From: Pelobates cultripes
Taxonomy: Eukaryota; Chordata; Amphibia; Anura; Pelobatidae
DNA: 64,000 nt
Assembly (NCBI GenBank): GCA_933207985.1
Contig: OW240914.1
Coordinates: 284,289,202-284,353,201 of the forward strand
Direction: 5' to 3'
This document shows positions 1 to 11,518 of the stretch, one piece after another (position 1 is the first letter of the stretch; each line of letters opens with the position of its first letter). Both the position numbers and the translations under genes were made by a program. The notes beneath the pieces were generated by a model that made no database searches, was not told where the DNA came from, and was given only the letters and a program-made list of their open reading frames with translations.

Positions 1-244
1 ACTTATCTGGAATTTACACCATTGAATAAAACTCTGAAAACCACCTAGAACTTGTTATCACCTTGTTCATGGAATACTGTGTTTTGTAAAAAATTTTTTA
101 ATTTATATTAACTTATGTCATTGTCCAGTTCAGACAAGATATATTAAATTATGAGAAGAAATAGGTGCCCAGTTGCAGGATTGTGTGGATCTCAACATGT
201 ACTTTTATTTTCATCCCTCCCCAACTCCCCCTTGCCACCCTTAA

Positions 245-738
245 TATAATAAAATCTTACTTGTATTCAAGTCTGCAGCCTCTGCCCCCGATCTGCCTGC
301 TTGGCTGACATCATCAGAAGTGTTGGTCTGAGCCATTCACAATGCTTTCCCATAGGATTGGCTGAGACTGTCAAGGAGGTAGATAAGAGGCAGAGCCAGC
401 ACAAGTCAAACACAGCCATGGTCAATCAGCATCTATTCAGAGAGATAAATGAAATCAATGCATCTCTATGAGGAAAGTTCAGTGTCTGCATGCAGAGGGT
501 GGAGACACTGAATGGCAGTACTGCACAGTGTGCAGCACTGCCACAGGAAGCACCTCTAGCAGCTATCCGAGGAGTGCCCAGTGGAGGTTTCACTAGGCTT
601 TAATGTAAACACTAGGCTTTTCTCTTAGAACACAGTGTTTACTGCAGAAAGTCTGAAGGGAATGATTCTACTCACCAGAACAAATACAATAAGCTGTAAT
701 TGTTCTGGTGACATAGTGTCCCTCTAAGTATAGGCGCG
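245..738 (-). mobile_element. TTAA-type MITE copy, reverse orientation, one end lost
   Basis: The right edge reads as the reverse complement of the terminus seen at 11519 (TTAAAGGGACACT...CACCAGAACAA), here decayed to ...TGGTGACATAGTGTCCCTCTAAG. The interior matches the 11.5-kb copy in reverse order: a CTCTATGAGG block near 465-475, a TCTGCCCCCGATCTGCC block near 277-294, and an AATGTAAACACT block near 602. The left terminus is not recognisable, so the copy is probably truncated. It encodes nothing. TTAA target sites are known for piggyBac and Kolobok transposons; I cannot tell which mobilised this one. Confidence 0.65.
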
Positions 739-2130
739 CGTAAGCATAATATTTAATAACTCTGAAGTAACAGTCCTTCTTTAAAATGTCTTCAGATTTA
801 TTTTGGTTTTGTTTTCTCATAAAATATGATCAAATACAAGCTATTTTATTTCTGTTATACATACATCATTTTGGATTTTCAATTAATGCTTGTTATATTT
901 TCTTTTACCAGCTGTATCTCACAAAGTAGAAAATGTTGCAATTGCAAAACTTTTTCGATGCAGTTCAACCACTTTTACTACAGTAAATCCTCACCCACAA
1001 ATTATATTTATATATAAACACCATAAGGGATCAATGGTTCTTACTATACTATAAAGCACAGATGCAAACATTAAAACACAAAAGGGAATGTTTCGTATTA
1101 TGAATAAAACCAATCATCACATATGTCCTTTATGTAAACCGAGCATTGCTGTTTCATATTTGCAGAGTGATTTATCTTTGCCTATTCAGTTTTTACGCTT
1201 ACATTCATAGATAAGCTGTACTCATTCACAATACGGGAATGTTTAACTTGAAAAGTGCACTAAGTACGATTGCTTTACTTCGGCCAGAAATTTTTATTCA
1301 AGTGGCAAACAGCAGTGAGCAGCCAAATCCTCTACAACAAATAGCAAAACAGGGAGTTCAGTGTCCAAAGTTCCATTGCTGAAACAAACATTTTTTTTTT
1401 TTACATATTCGTTTTGTTTTGCTGCAAGATTGCTACAGCAGATTGGAAATAAAAGAGTGCATAGAGTATTGTAGGCTTGTCACCATAATGTAAAGAGGAA
1501 GTTGCCATATCATATGTATTTATTAATCAGTTTTTACATGGAGCTTTTATACAAAGCGATTTGTACAATATAGCAAATAATTTTAAGCATAATTACAGAC
1601 AGAGGGTACAAAAGGAATAGAGAACACCTGTCGTGGTTTTTCATCTAACGTTTGTTGAGCTTTTATACAAAGAGCTATGCAATACAGAACAAAATGTTAA
1701 TTATTTTTGAATATGATTTAGATCTTATTCTGTATGTTTCTGTAATGTTCCGAAGCCGGAACCAAAATCTAATATCCGACGTGTACATAACCTAGTAGTC
1801 TGACACTGGTTGGTCCCATGAACAACATTGTAATGATTACTAGATAGCAATTTATTATCCAGGCACAGGGTTGTGGTAAACCAACAAATTAGATTCAGAA
1901 TTCAGAACAATATATTTTAATTATTAATAAAAAAATATATATATCTTTTTTTGAAGTGCAGCTGTTTTTGCCTACATTTTATGACATTCACAACTATTCA
2001 CAATGCAAATCAATGATACGCTTCCAATAAAGTACTTTACAATTTTATTTGCCAGACGGCTTGGTATAATGTTACTTATCAGACTTTTTTTTTTTTAAAT
2101 CGTGAGTTGTAGTAATTTGTCGGCTAAGTA
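739..2130. other. AT-rich intergenic DNA, no gene seen
   Basis: No open frame here has recognisable protein features, and I see no RNA gene. There are A/T runs near 1390 and 2086, and a short direct repeat (GAGCTTTTATACAAAG) near 1541 and 1659. The rest looks like unique or very old decayed sequence. Confidence 0.5.
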
Positions 2131-2135
2131 ACAAA

Positions 2136-2330
2136 ATGTTCAAACTGTTCACAAATGGTTTGACAGCTTACCTCGGGTCAGGCAGCCACAGCCTACTAGG
2201 AGCTTCCATTAGCGCCACTGTGCAAAGTTCTGCTGTGCAGGGCTTGCTGATTGGCCAAGAGCACCAGCTAAAGGCTCTGAACCAATGCAGTGGTTGTGGT
2301 ACTTGCATTGTTCATTGAAACAGATGCACC
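2136..2330. repeat. Short interspersed repeat fragment related to 5827-5956
   Basis: The stretch has a diverged AAACTGTT...GACAGCTTACC...CAGCCACAGC pattern. It recalls AAACAGTTTAGCTACTTACCC...CACCACAGC near 5854-5891, which suggests a fragment of one MITE family. There is no coding content. Boundaries are approximate. Confidence 0.35.
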
Positions 2331-4899
2331 CAAGTGCCGCTTTTTACATGGCGCAATTGTTTTCTTGGGACAAAAGCCTAAATTCCGCCTTTTCTTTGAG
2401 GTCCAAAGTTTTATTGTGTATGTGCATAGAACTACAAATCTAATGATGCTTTGCATGCCTTTATAATAATCTGTCTGTAATCTACAATGCAGATGTTTAT
2501 TGTTTATTCACTCAATACTGATTTGCAATACATTGAAAATAGAATTTTCTGAATTTAGCAAAGTTTTGATAATATCCAGGCTGCATAATTTTTCCTGTTT
2601 TTCCCTACATTTTGCAATTTGTTTTTCAGTTCCCTGCAGCCAAATGTGTTTAGTGCATAAACTCCAAATTGTTTAGAAATGAGCCTGTGTACATAAGCTA
2701 TCGGTCTACCCACCCCCAGGTCATATATTCTAAAATTAAACTGTCCAGACTTTGTCCCGGCTATTTCAAATGTTTGACGAATGTAAAAACAATATTTCAA
2801 AACCTAAATTGTTTAATCCCAATATACTAAGCCGATCTATCTATTTTATAACTCTTGTATTATCTATGTTAGCTAATATACCCTGTTGTACCTAGATACC
2901 AATGCAAAAGCTATTGCAATACAGGAATAAAAGTCACAATTTTTAGAAGGAAAAAAGCTATAATTCTACCACTTATTATTCACATGTATAAAAGCCATTC
3001 TGTGATCACACATTTATTCCTGTAATATGGGTGCACATGTGGATACACTCCTTGGGGAAACTATGTAAATGACCATTGGTATTTGTTGGGTGTACCCAAA
3101 AGCCAGACTGAGCCTGGATTTTAAAATCGTTTTAACAATTACAAGTATTATTTTTTGTCAACCAGGTTTCTTGTAGAAATAACATTTTAATTAATAATGT
3201 CCATTCTCCTAACGTCTGTCATTTTTGATGACTATATTTGTGCATGCCAGGTGACAGCATCAAGTAGTTATTAACCCCTCTTACTGCCCCTTATGCAGAA
3301 TAGCAGCACTATAGACCACTAATGGCCAATCCTTGCAATTAAAATGTTCCTGAAATACACCTCGGTTGATGCTCAGCCATTTCTGGCTGAGCATTATGGG
3401 AAATGCAGTACTTTTGAAGGTTAGCCATCACTACAAGTTTAATTACATAAGTACCTAAAAAATATATTGCATGATGCAAGGCACTATAACCCTTATATAG
3501 TTCAGTGTCTGCATGCAGAGGGTGGAGACACTGAATGGCAGTTGTATATAAATATATACATATTAATGAAAATCTTATTTAAATATTGCATATTATAAAA
3601 CCAAGTTGTTGCAGGCTTGTGCAGTGTATGATCATATCCTGTAACTAAACCCCTTTATTTTTTCCTAGGTTAGGTGTTTTTTTTAAAAAACGATTACATT
3701 TTGTGAGCTTTCAAATTGCCCTTTAGTGAATAAGTAAGTGTGCTGGATTTTGTATGTTTTTTGTGTATGTGTACAGGTATATATATTTTTTATGGATATA
3801 CCACATCTATTACCAGTAAAAGATGAGCCGTGGTAATATGGTAATTGGCCTGCTAGGTCAAGATGATGATTTTTACAGCTTAGTGAGTTTGAATGTCAAT
3901 TTCTTACTTTTCATGGATTATTGAAAGCTTTAAATTGGAAGAAAGATCCCTTTATTGTGGCTTTATAAAAACCCTGATGTAAGGCCGAAATCTTGCTCAG
4001 TGTGAAGTTATAACATAGGCTTAATTTTTCTACTGAAAAGTGCAGAGCCAATAATCAGATTTTTAGACAGGAGTAGGAAGTAGGTGCAGGTTTCTGTTGT
4101 GTACGTGCAGGAGTTGAACTTTTTTCGTGCATAGACCTCCAGGTGATTAAATGACTTGTTACGGAAAGCAATGTAAATAATCCATTTATATTCTTAGTTT
4201 GGAAACCATGGCATGCCACTTGCACACACAGTTTTGAAGTATTTTTACAGTATCTAACGGTAAACAAAAGCAGAACTCTCCCCAGAGGGGAGAGATGCAC
4301 AGCTAATTTTATTCATTAGTGTGAAGTGTTCATTCAGTAGCTATACAGCATTAATCTGATACGGTTGTTGCATGATTTATATGTACAAGCCAGAAATTGT
4401 ATATGCTTCCATCAGATGCAGATTCAAGTGTGCCACTGTAGATGGAATAAAATTGTCAGAATATACTTGAAATATTTAGAGTATATGCAACAATATCAAA
4501 ACATTTAGCCAAGAAGGGCATGATTAGCTTTTGCTAATTTCCAGATTCTAGCATCTTTCAGGGATTATTTACTAAAAAGAGATTTGGCCGGAATTCAGGC
4601 CAAGGCAGTTGGACTGGAAGCATATTTGATCTGGAGAATTTTTCCACTTTGGCTATTTTGGCCTGAAATTTGAAATTCACTTCGAATTTCCAAAGGCTCA
4701 CTTTAGTAACTGACCCGGTACGTATTTTATGAAAGGCTCTGTTGACTTTTCCCGAATTTGGACCACTATACTATATTGACAATCTATCAAAATATCGTTG
4801 CTTATCTAAAATTACTGCTCAAATGCCCTGCTGCAGCAATCTCAAACACTGCTTCCCCCAGATGTTGTAGAACTAACCCTATCTATTGCATTTGAAGCA
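2331..4899. other. Intergenic DNA without recognisable genes
   Basis: AT-rich sequence with many stops in all frames. Apart from the 43-bp repeat at 3500-3542, I see no mobile element with clear ends and no splice-flanked exon that I would defend. It may contain old unrecognised repeats. Confidence 0.45.
3500..3542. repeat. 43-bp exact copy of part of the MITE at 477-519
   Basis: Forty-three bases are identical to 477-519 and match neither side further. The fragment contains its own dyad: TTCAGTGTCT near the left edge and AGACACTGAA near the right. It lies in otherwise unrelated AT-rich sequence. It is either a fragment of the same MITE family or a templated insertion. Confidence 0.7.
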
Positions 4900-5268
4900 T
4901 ATGATCATAGCACCGGGAACCGTGCCTCACTCTCCCCTGTCAGCTCTGCAAGACCAGAGATCTTCCTCTCCGGCCTGCCAGCACGGTAATGCTGCAACCG
5001 GCAGGGGAGGGAGAGAGGACCCGGGGGAGCTCTAACTTGCAGCTCTGCCGGGATCTCCTCTCACAAGCTCGGAGCATTGCCGCGTTACCATGGCAACAAT
5101 TCAAATCTTGCCAGAGTGAACTCTAGCCTCAGGAGCTGCTAGAGTTCACTCTCACCACTAGGACCACCATGGATTAGTAATGACTTCCTTCCCAGGTAAA
5201 GGTAAGATATGAAAATTATAATTTTTTTTTATTTAAAAAAAGTTTATATTTATTAATTTCCCCCTTTA
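4900..5268. repeat. GC-rich interspersed repeat with a perfect 15-bp hairpin
   Basis: The base composition jumps to GC-rich compared with the flanks. Arms 5113-5127 (AGAGTGAACTCTAGC) and 5138-5152 are perfect reverse complements around a 10-base loop. The block runs into the CA-rich array at 5270, so the two may be one composite repeat. There is no coding evidence. A CpG-island promoter is an alternative, but no exon follows it. Confidence 0.4.
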
Positions 5269-5269
5269 A

Positions 5270-5790
5270 ACACACACTGCTTCCCCATACACACACACTG
5301 CTCTCCATACACACACTGCCCCCTATACACACACAGTGTACCCCTCACACACACTGCCCCTCATACACACACTGCCCCTCACACACACTGTATCCCTCAC
5401 ACACACTGCCCCCCATACACACACTGTAACCTTCACACACACTATACCCCTCACACACATGCACACACTGTACCCCTCACACACACTGCCCCAATACACA
5501 CACACTGTACCATTTAATACACACACTGTACCCCTCAATACACACACACTGCACCCCACACAAACACTGTACCTATCGCACACACTGCTCCCACACACAC
5601 TGTACCCTTCACACACACACACTGTACCCCTCACGCACACACACTGTACCCCTCAGGCACACACTGTATCCCTCACGCACACACAGTATCCCTCACACAC
5701 ACACTGAACCCTTCAAACACACACAATGTACCCCTTGCACAAACACACATACACACACACACACTGCACTCCTCACACACACACTTTACT
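5270..5790. repeat. CA-rich degenerate minisatellite
   Basis: About 520 bp of irregular units built from CACACACACTG followed by CCCC, TACCCCT or TATCCCT spacers, repeating every 15-30 bp. Both strands are open for over 100 codons (Thr/His/Pro-rich on plus, Val/Cys/Gly-rich on minus). This is a by-product of low complexity and not a gene. Confidence 0.85.
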
Positions 5791-5826
5791 GCACCTATTC
5801 CCTACTACAGCCCTACCCCGGCAGAC

Positions 5827-5956
5827 CCCAGGTAAGTTGTCAAACTGTTATTAAACAGTTTAGCTACTTACCCTGGGAGGGCACCACAGCACTCCTGGCA
5901 CCATAATCACTACATAGTGCTGTAGTGGTTATTGTGCCTGGTTTGTTTCTTTAAAT
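5827..5956. repeat. Hairpin-forming MITE fragment ending in TTTAAA
   Basis: CCCAGGTAAG (5827) and CTTACCCTGGG (to 5877) face each other with AAACTGTT/AACAGTTT in the stem. The right part (ATAGTGCTGTAGTGGTTATTG...TTTCTTTAAA) resembles a TTAA-family MITE end. No second terminus is evident. Confidence 0.4.
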
Positions 5957-6478
5957 AAGCTACCATTGCCCCTCCCGAGATTAGGTTCTGGATTCGCCCT
6001 TGACAGGGAAACATTTCTGCTGAAAAGGGGCCTAGTAAATGCCGCAGCGCTGTACATTTATGCAACCTAGATGTTTTTTACTTGGGGCGCCTTGGAAAAA
6101 TATTGAAATATTAGGGGCCTGAAAAGTTTGGAAACCACTGGTCTAGACACAGCAAGCAGCTCAAAACATTCTCAAATACAATTTGCAATTTTCTTGCCTG
6201 CTCTCTAAATTCCCTAATTCTAAATTTTCATTTTAGCAAATAAACTTCACGGTGTAGAATGCTTAGCGGTGACCATCCACCTATACACAAAGCAAGATTA
6301 GCCGTAAACTGGAGAGGGCCCAGAGGTTAGACGGGTCCCCAGAACCATCAATTTGTCCGGCACCATTTACCATCCCTACGCGAAGAATGAAGGATGGTTT
6401 CAAAATTGTAACCTGGCTATAGCCATGTGGGATTTTAATCCTTCTCTGCACAATGCAAAATAAATGGGAGATCTGAAG
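5957..6478. other. Intergenic DNA with a hAT-like terminus at about 6060-6140
   Basis: GTTTGGAAACCACTG, ending at 6140, is the reverse complement of the CAGTGGTTTCCAAAC type of end common in vertebrate hAT elements. The opposite end is not visible, so this is only a fragment. The rest has no recognisable genes. Confidence 0.4.
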
Positions 6479-7068
6479 TTAAAGGTTTACTCCAACCACC
6501 ATGACCACTTTAACTTTTTCTAAGTGATTATGCTGACAGGAGCCTGGATGTGCAGTGTTTCTGCTTGAAAAACTGCACATCCAGAGATATTGACAACTGT
6601 GTTCTGGGAACTAGTAGTACTCTCAGCACACGTGACTTAGGCAGCCCAGAACTCTGTTCCAGACTGCCTAATATCAATTCTGTGCATAATTAAGCATGCA
6701 GTGCACACTGCCGACAGACGTAAGTGCTTCTCTCTTGCAGAGCCTACAAGGAGAAACTTTTGTCTGCCCTCTTTCCCACACTGCTTGCACACCTCCCTAC
6801 CCCCTCCACTGTAATTTTCCCACTTTGTCCTCCCTCCTCTTTTTTTCTCCTCCCCTTATGGGCTCAGAGCCTTTCATTGGACCTCGGCGCGGCCCTCATG
6901 AGGTCAGATGACGGTGCACCAAACAGCTTCACCAGGCACTGGTTTATGGTAAGTGAAAACTTTTATAAAAACACTCAAGTATTTTTTTTTTTTCAGGGGG
7001 ACTGATAGCATAATGTCAATAAGACATTATTCTATGAAAAATAAAAAATGATTGAAGAAACCCTTTAA
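6479..7068. mobile_element. TTAA-flanked MITE, about 590 bp
   Basis: The left end TTAAAGGTTTACTCCAACCA and the right end (reverse complement TTAAAGGGTTTCTTCAATCA) form imperfect terminal inverted repeats, each carrying the TTAA target. The interior is non-coding and includes a C/T-rich stretch (6770-6860). Short open frames near 6700-7000 have no protein features. The size and the lack of a transposase fit a non-autonomous piggyBac- or Kolobok-type element. Confidence 0.65.
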
Positions 7069-7597
7069 TGGTAAACATTGCTCCAATATGCATTCTACAC
7101 ATTCCATTTCCAAGCTTAGCATTTATTTTTACTGTGGGAGTCATTTAATTTGATTTGGAGAATATTTTTTATGCCTACATTTTGCTGTTCCGTTTTCAAT
7201 TTACTGTAAAATCTAGTTTTAAGTAAATAAAGTTCTTAGTGTACAATTTATTAGGCATAGCAATAAATCGTTGTTTTTAATATGTTTTTGGTTTTTTTTT
7301 CAATTAAAGCTTAAAATTACAAAATTTGTAGCGGGTGCTTCATACGAACTTACATAAAACTTTTATTTACCAAAAAAATAAAAAACAAGTTTGAGGATAT
7401 TTACTATTCAGCCATTTAATGAGTAATTAATTTAGAACATAACAAAGGACACATTATGAAAAAAGTATTTTTCGTTTAAATTTGTCTAATTCATTTATTA
7501 ATCCAGTCTTAAATGAGTATGAACAATTACTTGGTCTTATTTTTGATTTGGTTTAAATTGAAGTAACGTGGATCAATTAAGCTTGAAACTATATACA
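7069..7597. other. AT-rich intergenic DNA, no gene seen
   Basis: Very AT-rich, with T and A runs and stops in all frames. I see nothing recognisable. Confidence 0.5.
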
Positions 7598-7605
7598 ATG
7601 TAGTA

Positions 7606-7741
7606 CAGGGAAACGCAACCTTCGGCACTCCAGATGTTGTGGACTACACCCCCCATAATGCTCTTACACCAATAATGCTGGCAAAGCATCATGGGAGGTG
7701 TAGTCCAAAACATCTGCAGTGCCGAAGGTTGCCTATGCCTG
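7606..7741. mobile_element. hAT-type foldback MITE with 8-bp target duplication
   Basis: The 136-bp element starts CAGGGAAACGCAACCTTCGG and ends in the reverse complement of CAGGCATAGGCAACCTTCGG. It is flanked by a perfect 8-bp direct repeat, ATGTAGTA (7598-7605 and 7742-7749). Almost the whole element is an imperfect palindrome containing the CCAGATGTTGTGGACTACAC / GTGTAGTCCAAAACATCTGC arms. Eight-base duplications with CAGGG-type ends are typical of hAT MITEs. Confidence 0.85.
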
Positions 7742-7749
7742 ATGTAGTA

Positions 7750-8739
7750 CGTGAGTTAAAAATGTTCAAATGGTTTTATTTTATAGGAACTACGTCAGAT
7801 ATAACTTTTTCCCTGGCACCTGAAGGCTGAACGAGTTGTTTGCACTGGCAGACCATCCTATTTACATCATCAGTCATTGATGGCCTCTGTCACACAGGTC
7901 TGTGTACATTAAATAGTACTCACGGACATAAAGGTGCCGCTGATGTCAGCTGTCTGATTATACTCGTTTCAGGATTCTGGTGCAAGTTTAAGAATATAAT
8001 TGTGATGCACCAGAGCTGCTTTGCTTGTCTGACGTTTTGGCAAAAAAAAATTGGGGGACCCATTTGTTTGTGCATTATTAAATATTTAATGGTTAACTGT
8101 TATTTGTGAAATTTTGTCACAACTCAGTAGGTTACAAAAACTTTAGTGCTGGGTTGTGCTACTAAAAAATAATAATAAAATAAATACAATTTAGTTGACA
8201 AGCCAGGCTGTCAAGGACTTGTGTGCATTGGCCTGAGAGAATGTATGTGCATTCTGTTTTGAGGTTTGCCCAAGCATGCATGTGCACATTCTGCGCTATT
8301 AAAGGACTTGCCTGTGCGCACAGGAGTTGCATCTCAAGAAGATTTGGATGCCATTATCTTGCTTGAGAGTAAGTGTAAGTGACATATAGGTCTCAGTGCT
8401 GCCTGAGATCAATGGAAGTTACAGTCTGCTGATAGTCTGGAGTGTTGTGAGAATACCGAGTCATATATGTCTCAGCTGCCCTTACAGTAAATATATTCTT
8501 ACAATAATAGTCAAATAACGTAATTTATAAAATCAACTGCTGTTTTCTAACTTAATCCCATTCCAGAAGTTCCTGTTTCTGCTGTACTGTAACACTTAGC
8601 ACTTTGTTACTGTGAAGATTCTCAGCTGTGGACAGTTCCCCGGTCTCAACAAAATTAGGATGGGGGATCAGACCCTGAAACTTAACTTCTTAGCCCTGCC
8701 ATAGCCATTCACCAACTCTCAACCCACTACATTCCCCTC
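7750..8739. other. Intergenic DNA, no gene recognised
   Basis: Open frames up to about 90 codons occur (for example 7840-8109), but they show no domain, signal or family resemblance. Nothing else is supported. Confidence 0.45.
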
Positions 8740-9065
8740 ACCCTGTCACACTCACACACTCCCTAACTCACACTGACCCTTCTAACCTTGTCACACTCAC
8801 TACCCTTCCGCAGTCACTACACACACCCCGTCACACTCACAACCTCATCCTTTCACACTCACTCCCTCAAATCTTGTCACACTTACTCACATACACCCTA
8901 TCACACCTACCCACAAACCATGTCACACACCTCTCACCTTGTCACACTTATCCCACTCATCCTGCCACTTATCACCCAGTCACTCCATGAAGATAGTCAT
9001 TGTCATACACAGTCACCTTCCATATATGAAACACAACCTCACCATAAACACAACACACAAAAACA
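8740..9065. repeat. Degenerate CACTCACAC / CTTGTCACACTCA repeat
   Basis: About 330 bp of diverged units of the form CCC-TGTCACACTCAC-ACC. A Ser/His/Thr-rich open frame at 8788-9072 is a by-product of the repeat. Confidence 0.65.
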
Positions 9066-9420
9066 GTATTAAAGCTCAGTATGATCTATTGATGTCCCCA
9101 GTTACTCTCCAGAATCAGATACATAAGCCCAGGGCCTGGTTTATATAAGGCACAGAATTTTCAAGCATGTGTGTGCAGTGAGTGTCTGTTATCTCTGAGT
9201 TAGCCATTCTGGCCCAAGTCCTCTACCTTTTCCCGGCTAGTCCTCTCCCCTCTCCATCTAGGAGATTCTGTGTTAATTTATTGGGGATGGGTGCATGGTC
9301 CCCTCAGACTGAATACAGTGATCCCAGTATTCTGCAGCCTCTGTTCCAGTCATCAAACACCAGGCAGGAGTTAATTAGGGGGCTTTAACAGGTAGAATAT
9401 GGATACTTATCAGGTATACG
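9066..9420. other. Intergenic DNA, no gene recognised
   Basis: A short open frame at 9182-9388 has no recognisable features. The stretch leads into the composite repeat that starts near 9421. Confidence 0.4.
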
Positions 9421-9875
9421 CAGGGCTAGATTAACATATAGGCTGATGGAGCTGCAGCTCCAGGCCCATGCCCATGAAATAGGCCCATTGATTTAAAAAC
9501 AAAAAACAAATTGTACTTTTTATTTTTTATTTTTTACACACAACTCTTACGGTTTCCACCTGGCTTGTATTTTACTGACACAGCCAGTATTTAAAGCTGG
9601 CCTCACTGGCCAGTGCTGATATTGCAGTCATATTGGCAATACAAATGCTGGCATTTTTCTTAGTATTAACAGAGATTACAATGCAATACCAGCACTGGCC
9701 AGTGGGGGTCGCTGTGTGTGGAGAGAGGCAGGGACAGGAAGTTCCAGCATATCCCTCCCTGCCTATCTCTACACACTGACCCGCAGGGGAGCAGCTACAG
9801 AGAGTCCAGACAGCAACTCCCAGCCTGCAGGGACAGCCTACAGCTCAGGGAAGTGAGGGATGGGAGGAAAGGCTG
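9421..9875. mobile_element. Interspersed repeat flanking the minisatellite
   Basis: The segment starts CAGGGCTAGATTAACATATA, which has the look of a hAT terminus, and continues through two dyad-related CTGGCCAGTG blocks (about 9608 and 9696) into the tandem array. It probably forms the unique arm of a transposon whose interior expanded into the minisatellite. The matching far end is uncertain; a candidate is the GGTTGCCACATTTC-like complement near 11440. Confidence 0.4.
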
Positions 9876-11313
9876 CAAGGAGACATGGGGGCACTGGGAG
9901 ATATGGGTACACTGAGACACTAAGGGACATTGGGAGACATTATGACACAGACACTTGGGGACACTGAGACACTAAAGGACATTAGGAGACATTATTTATT
10001 TATTTATTTATTTATAAAATATTTATTTATAAAATATTTTACCAGGAAAGATACATTGAGATTTATCTTGTTTTCAAGTATGTCCTGTGTAACACAGACA
10101 CTTGGGGACACAGACACCTGGGGACACTAAGACACTAGGGACACATTATCCCCATGTCTCCTAGTGTCCCCATGCCTCCCAGCCAGCGCCTCTAGTGTCT
10201 TAGTGTCCGAGGTGTCTCCATGTCTTTAAGTGTCCCCTAGTTTCTCAGTGGCCCCTAGTCTCCCAGTGTCCCCATGTGTCCCAGCCAGTGTCCCATGTCT
10301 CCCAGTGTCCCTGGTGTCTCCAAGTGTCTCAGTGTGCCCAAGTGTCTGTGTCCCCATGTCTCCCAGTGTCCCTTAGTGTCTGTGTCCCCATGTCTCCCAT
10401 TGTCCCTAGTGTCTGTGTCCCCATGTCCCCAGGTGTCTCAATGTCCCAATTTCTCCCAGCCAGTGTCCCAAGTGTCTCAGTGTCTCTAGTGTCTCAGTGT
10501 CCCCATGTCTTCATGTGTTCCCTAGTTTCCCAGTTTCCCCATGTATCCTAGCCAGTGTCCCCAAGTCTCCCAGTGCCCCAAGTGTCTCAAGGTCCCCATG
10601 TCTCCCAGCCAGTGTCTGTGTCCCCATGTTTTCAAGAGTCCCCTATGTCTTCAAGAGTCCCCTATGTTCCCAGCATCCCCATGTGTCCCAGCCAGTGTCC
10701 CCTAGTCTCACAGTGTCCCTGGTGTCTGTGTCCCCATGTCTCCCAGTGTTGCCAAGTGTCTTCGTCCCCATGTCTCCTAGTATCTCAGTGTTCTTGGTGT
10801 CTGTGTCTCCCAGTGTCCCCATGTCTCCCAGTGTCCCCTGTCTCAGTGTCTCCATGCCTCACCGTTTCCCCATGTCTCTCAGTGTTCCTAGTGTCCTAGT
10901 GACATTGGGACCCTGGGAGACATGGGGACACAGACACTAGGGGACACTGAGAGACATGGGAATACTGGGTGACACAGGGAGAAATGGGGACACTGGGTGT
11001 CATGGAGACACAAGAGGACACTGGGAGACATGGGGCATAGGGTCACTGTGATACATAGGGACACTGTGGTACATAGGGTCACAAGGAGACCTGGGGACAC
11101 GACACTAGGGGACAGTGGGAGACATGGGGCACTGAGACACTGTGATACATAGGGGCACTGTGAGAACTGGTGTAATCGACACATGGGGACACTAAGTCAT
11201 GAGGGCACTGGGAGAATAGGGGACACTGAGACACTGGGCGACATGGGGAAACTGATACATAGGGACACAGACAGTGGGAAACTTGAGACACTGGGGGACA
11301 GGGAGACACTCGG
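9876..11313. repeat. Minisatellite (GGGACACTGGGAGACATG-type) with two orientation switches
   Basis: Units of about 10-20 bp (GGGACACT, GGGAGACATG, GACACAGACACT) run in G-rich orientation from 9876 to about 10147. They run in the complementary C/T-rich orientation (AGTGTCCC, CATGTCTCCC) to about 10905, then G-rich again to about 11313. Open frames on either strand across the block, up to 147 codons of Ser/Pro/Val/Cys, are artefacts of the repeat. An unrelated repeat interrupts the first arm at 9991-10096. Confidence 0.85.
9991..10096. repeat. Interspersed repeat inserted in the minisatellite
   Basis: (TTTA)n is followed by TAAAATATTTTACCAGGAAAG and a TTCAAGTATGTCCTG tail, breaking the GGGACACT array. 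This short repeat is unrelated to the flanking units. Its family is not assigned. Confidence 0.55.
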
Positions 11314-11518
11314 AACAATACAGCAGTAGTTTTTTTGGTAATTTTACAGCATTTTCTCTTATATAACTGTCATGTGATGTCACTCATACATAATTAATTA
11401 TACAACTTAGTAAGGGTGGCATGTTTTTCCAAGAAATGTGGCAACCCTAACTACTTTTCACAAACTCTTGCTTAGGTATGGAAACTTAAGAGGGGTGTAT
11501 GGCTGACAATGAAATTAG
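11314..11518. other. Short spacer between repeats
   Basis: AT-rich sequence with no gene. It may contain the distal end of the composite repeat (AATGTGGCAACCCTAAC near 11435-11452). Confidence 0.35.

Noticed and set aside
5323..5707. Open frames over 100 codons on both strands
   Set aside because: They are products of the CA-rich array, Thr/His/Pro on one strand and Val/Cys/Gly on the other.
10274..11318. Ser/Pro/Val-rich open frames on both strands
   Set aside because: They follow the orientation of the minisatellite and have no independent coding signal.
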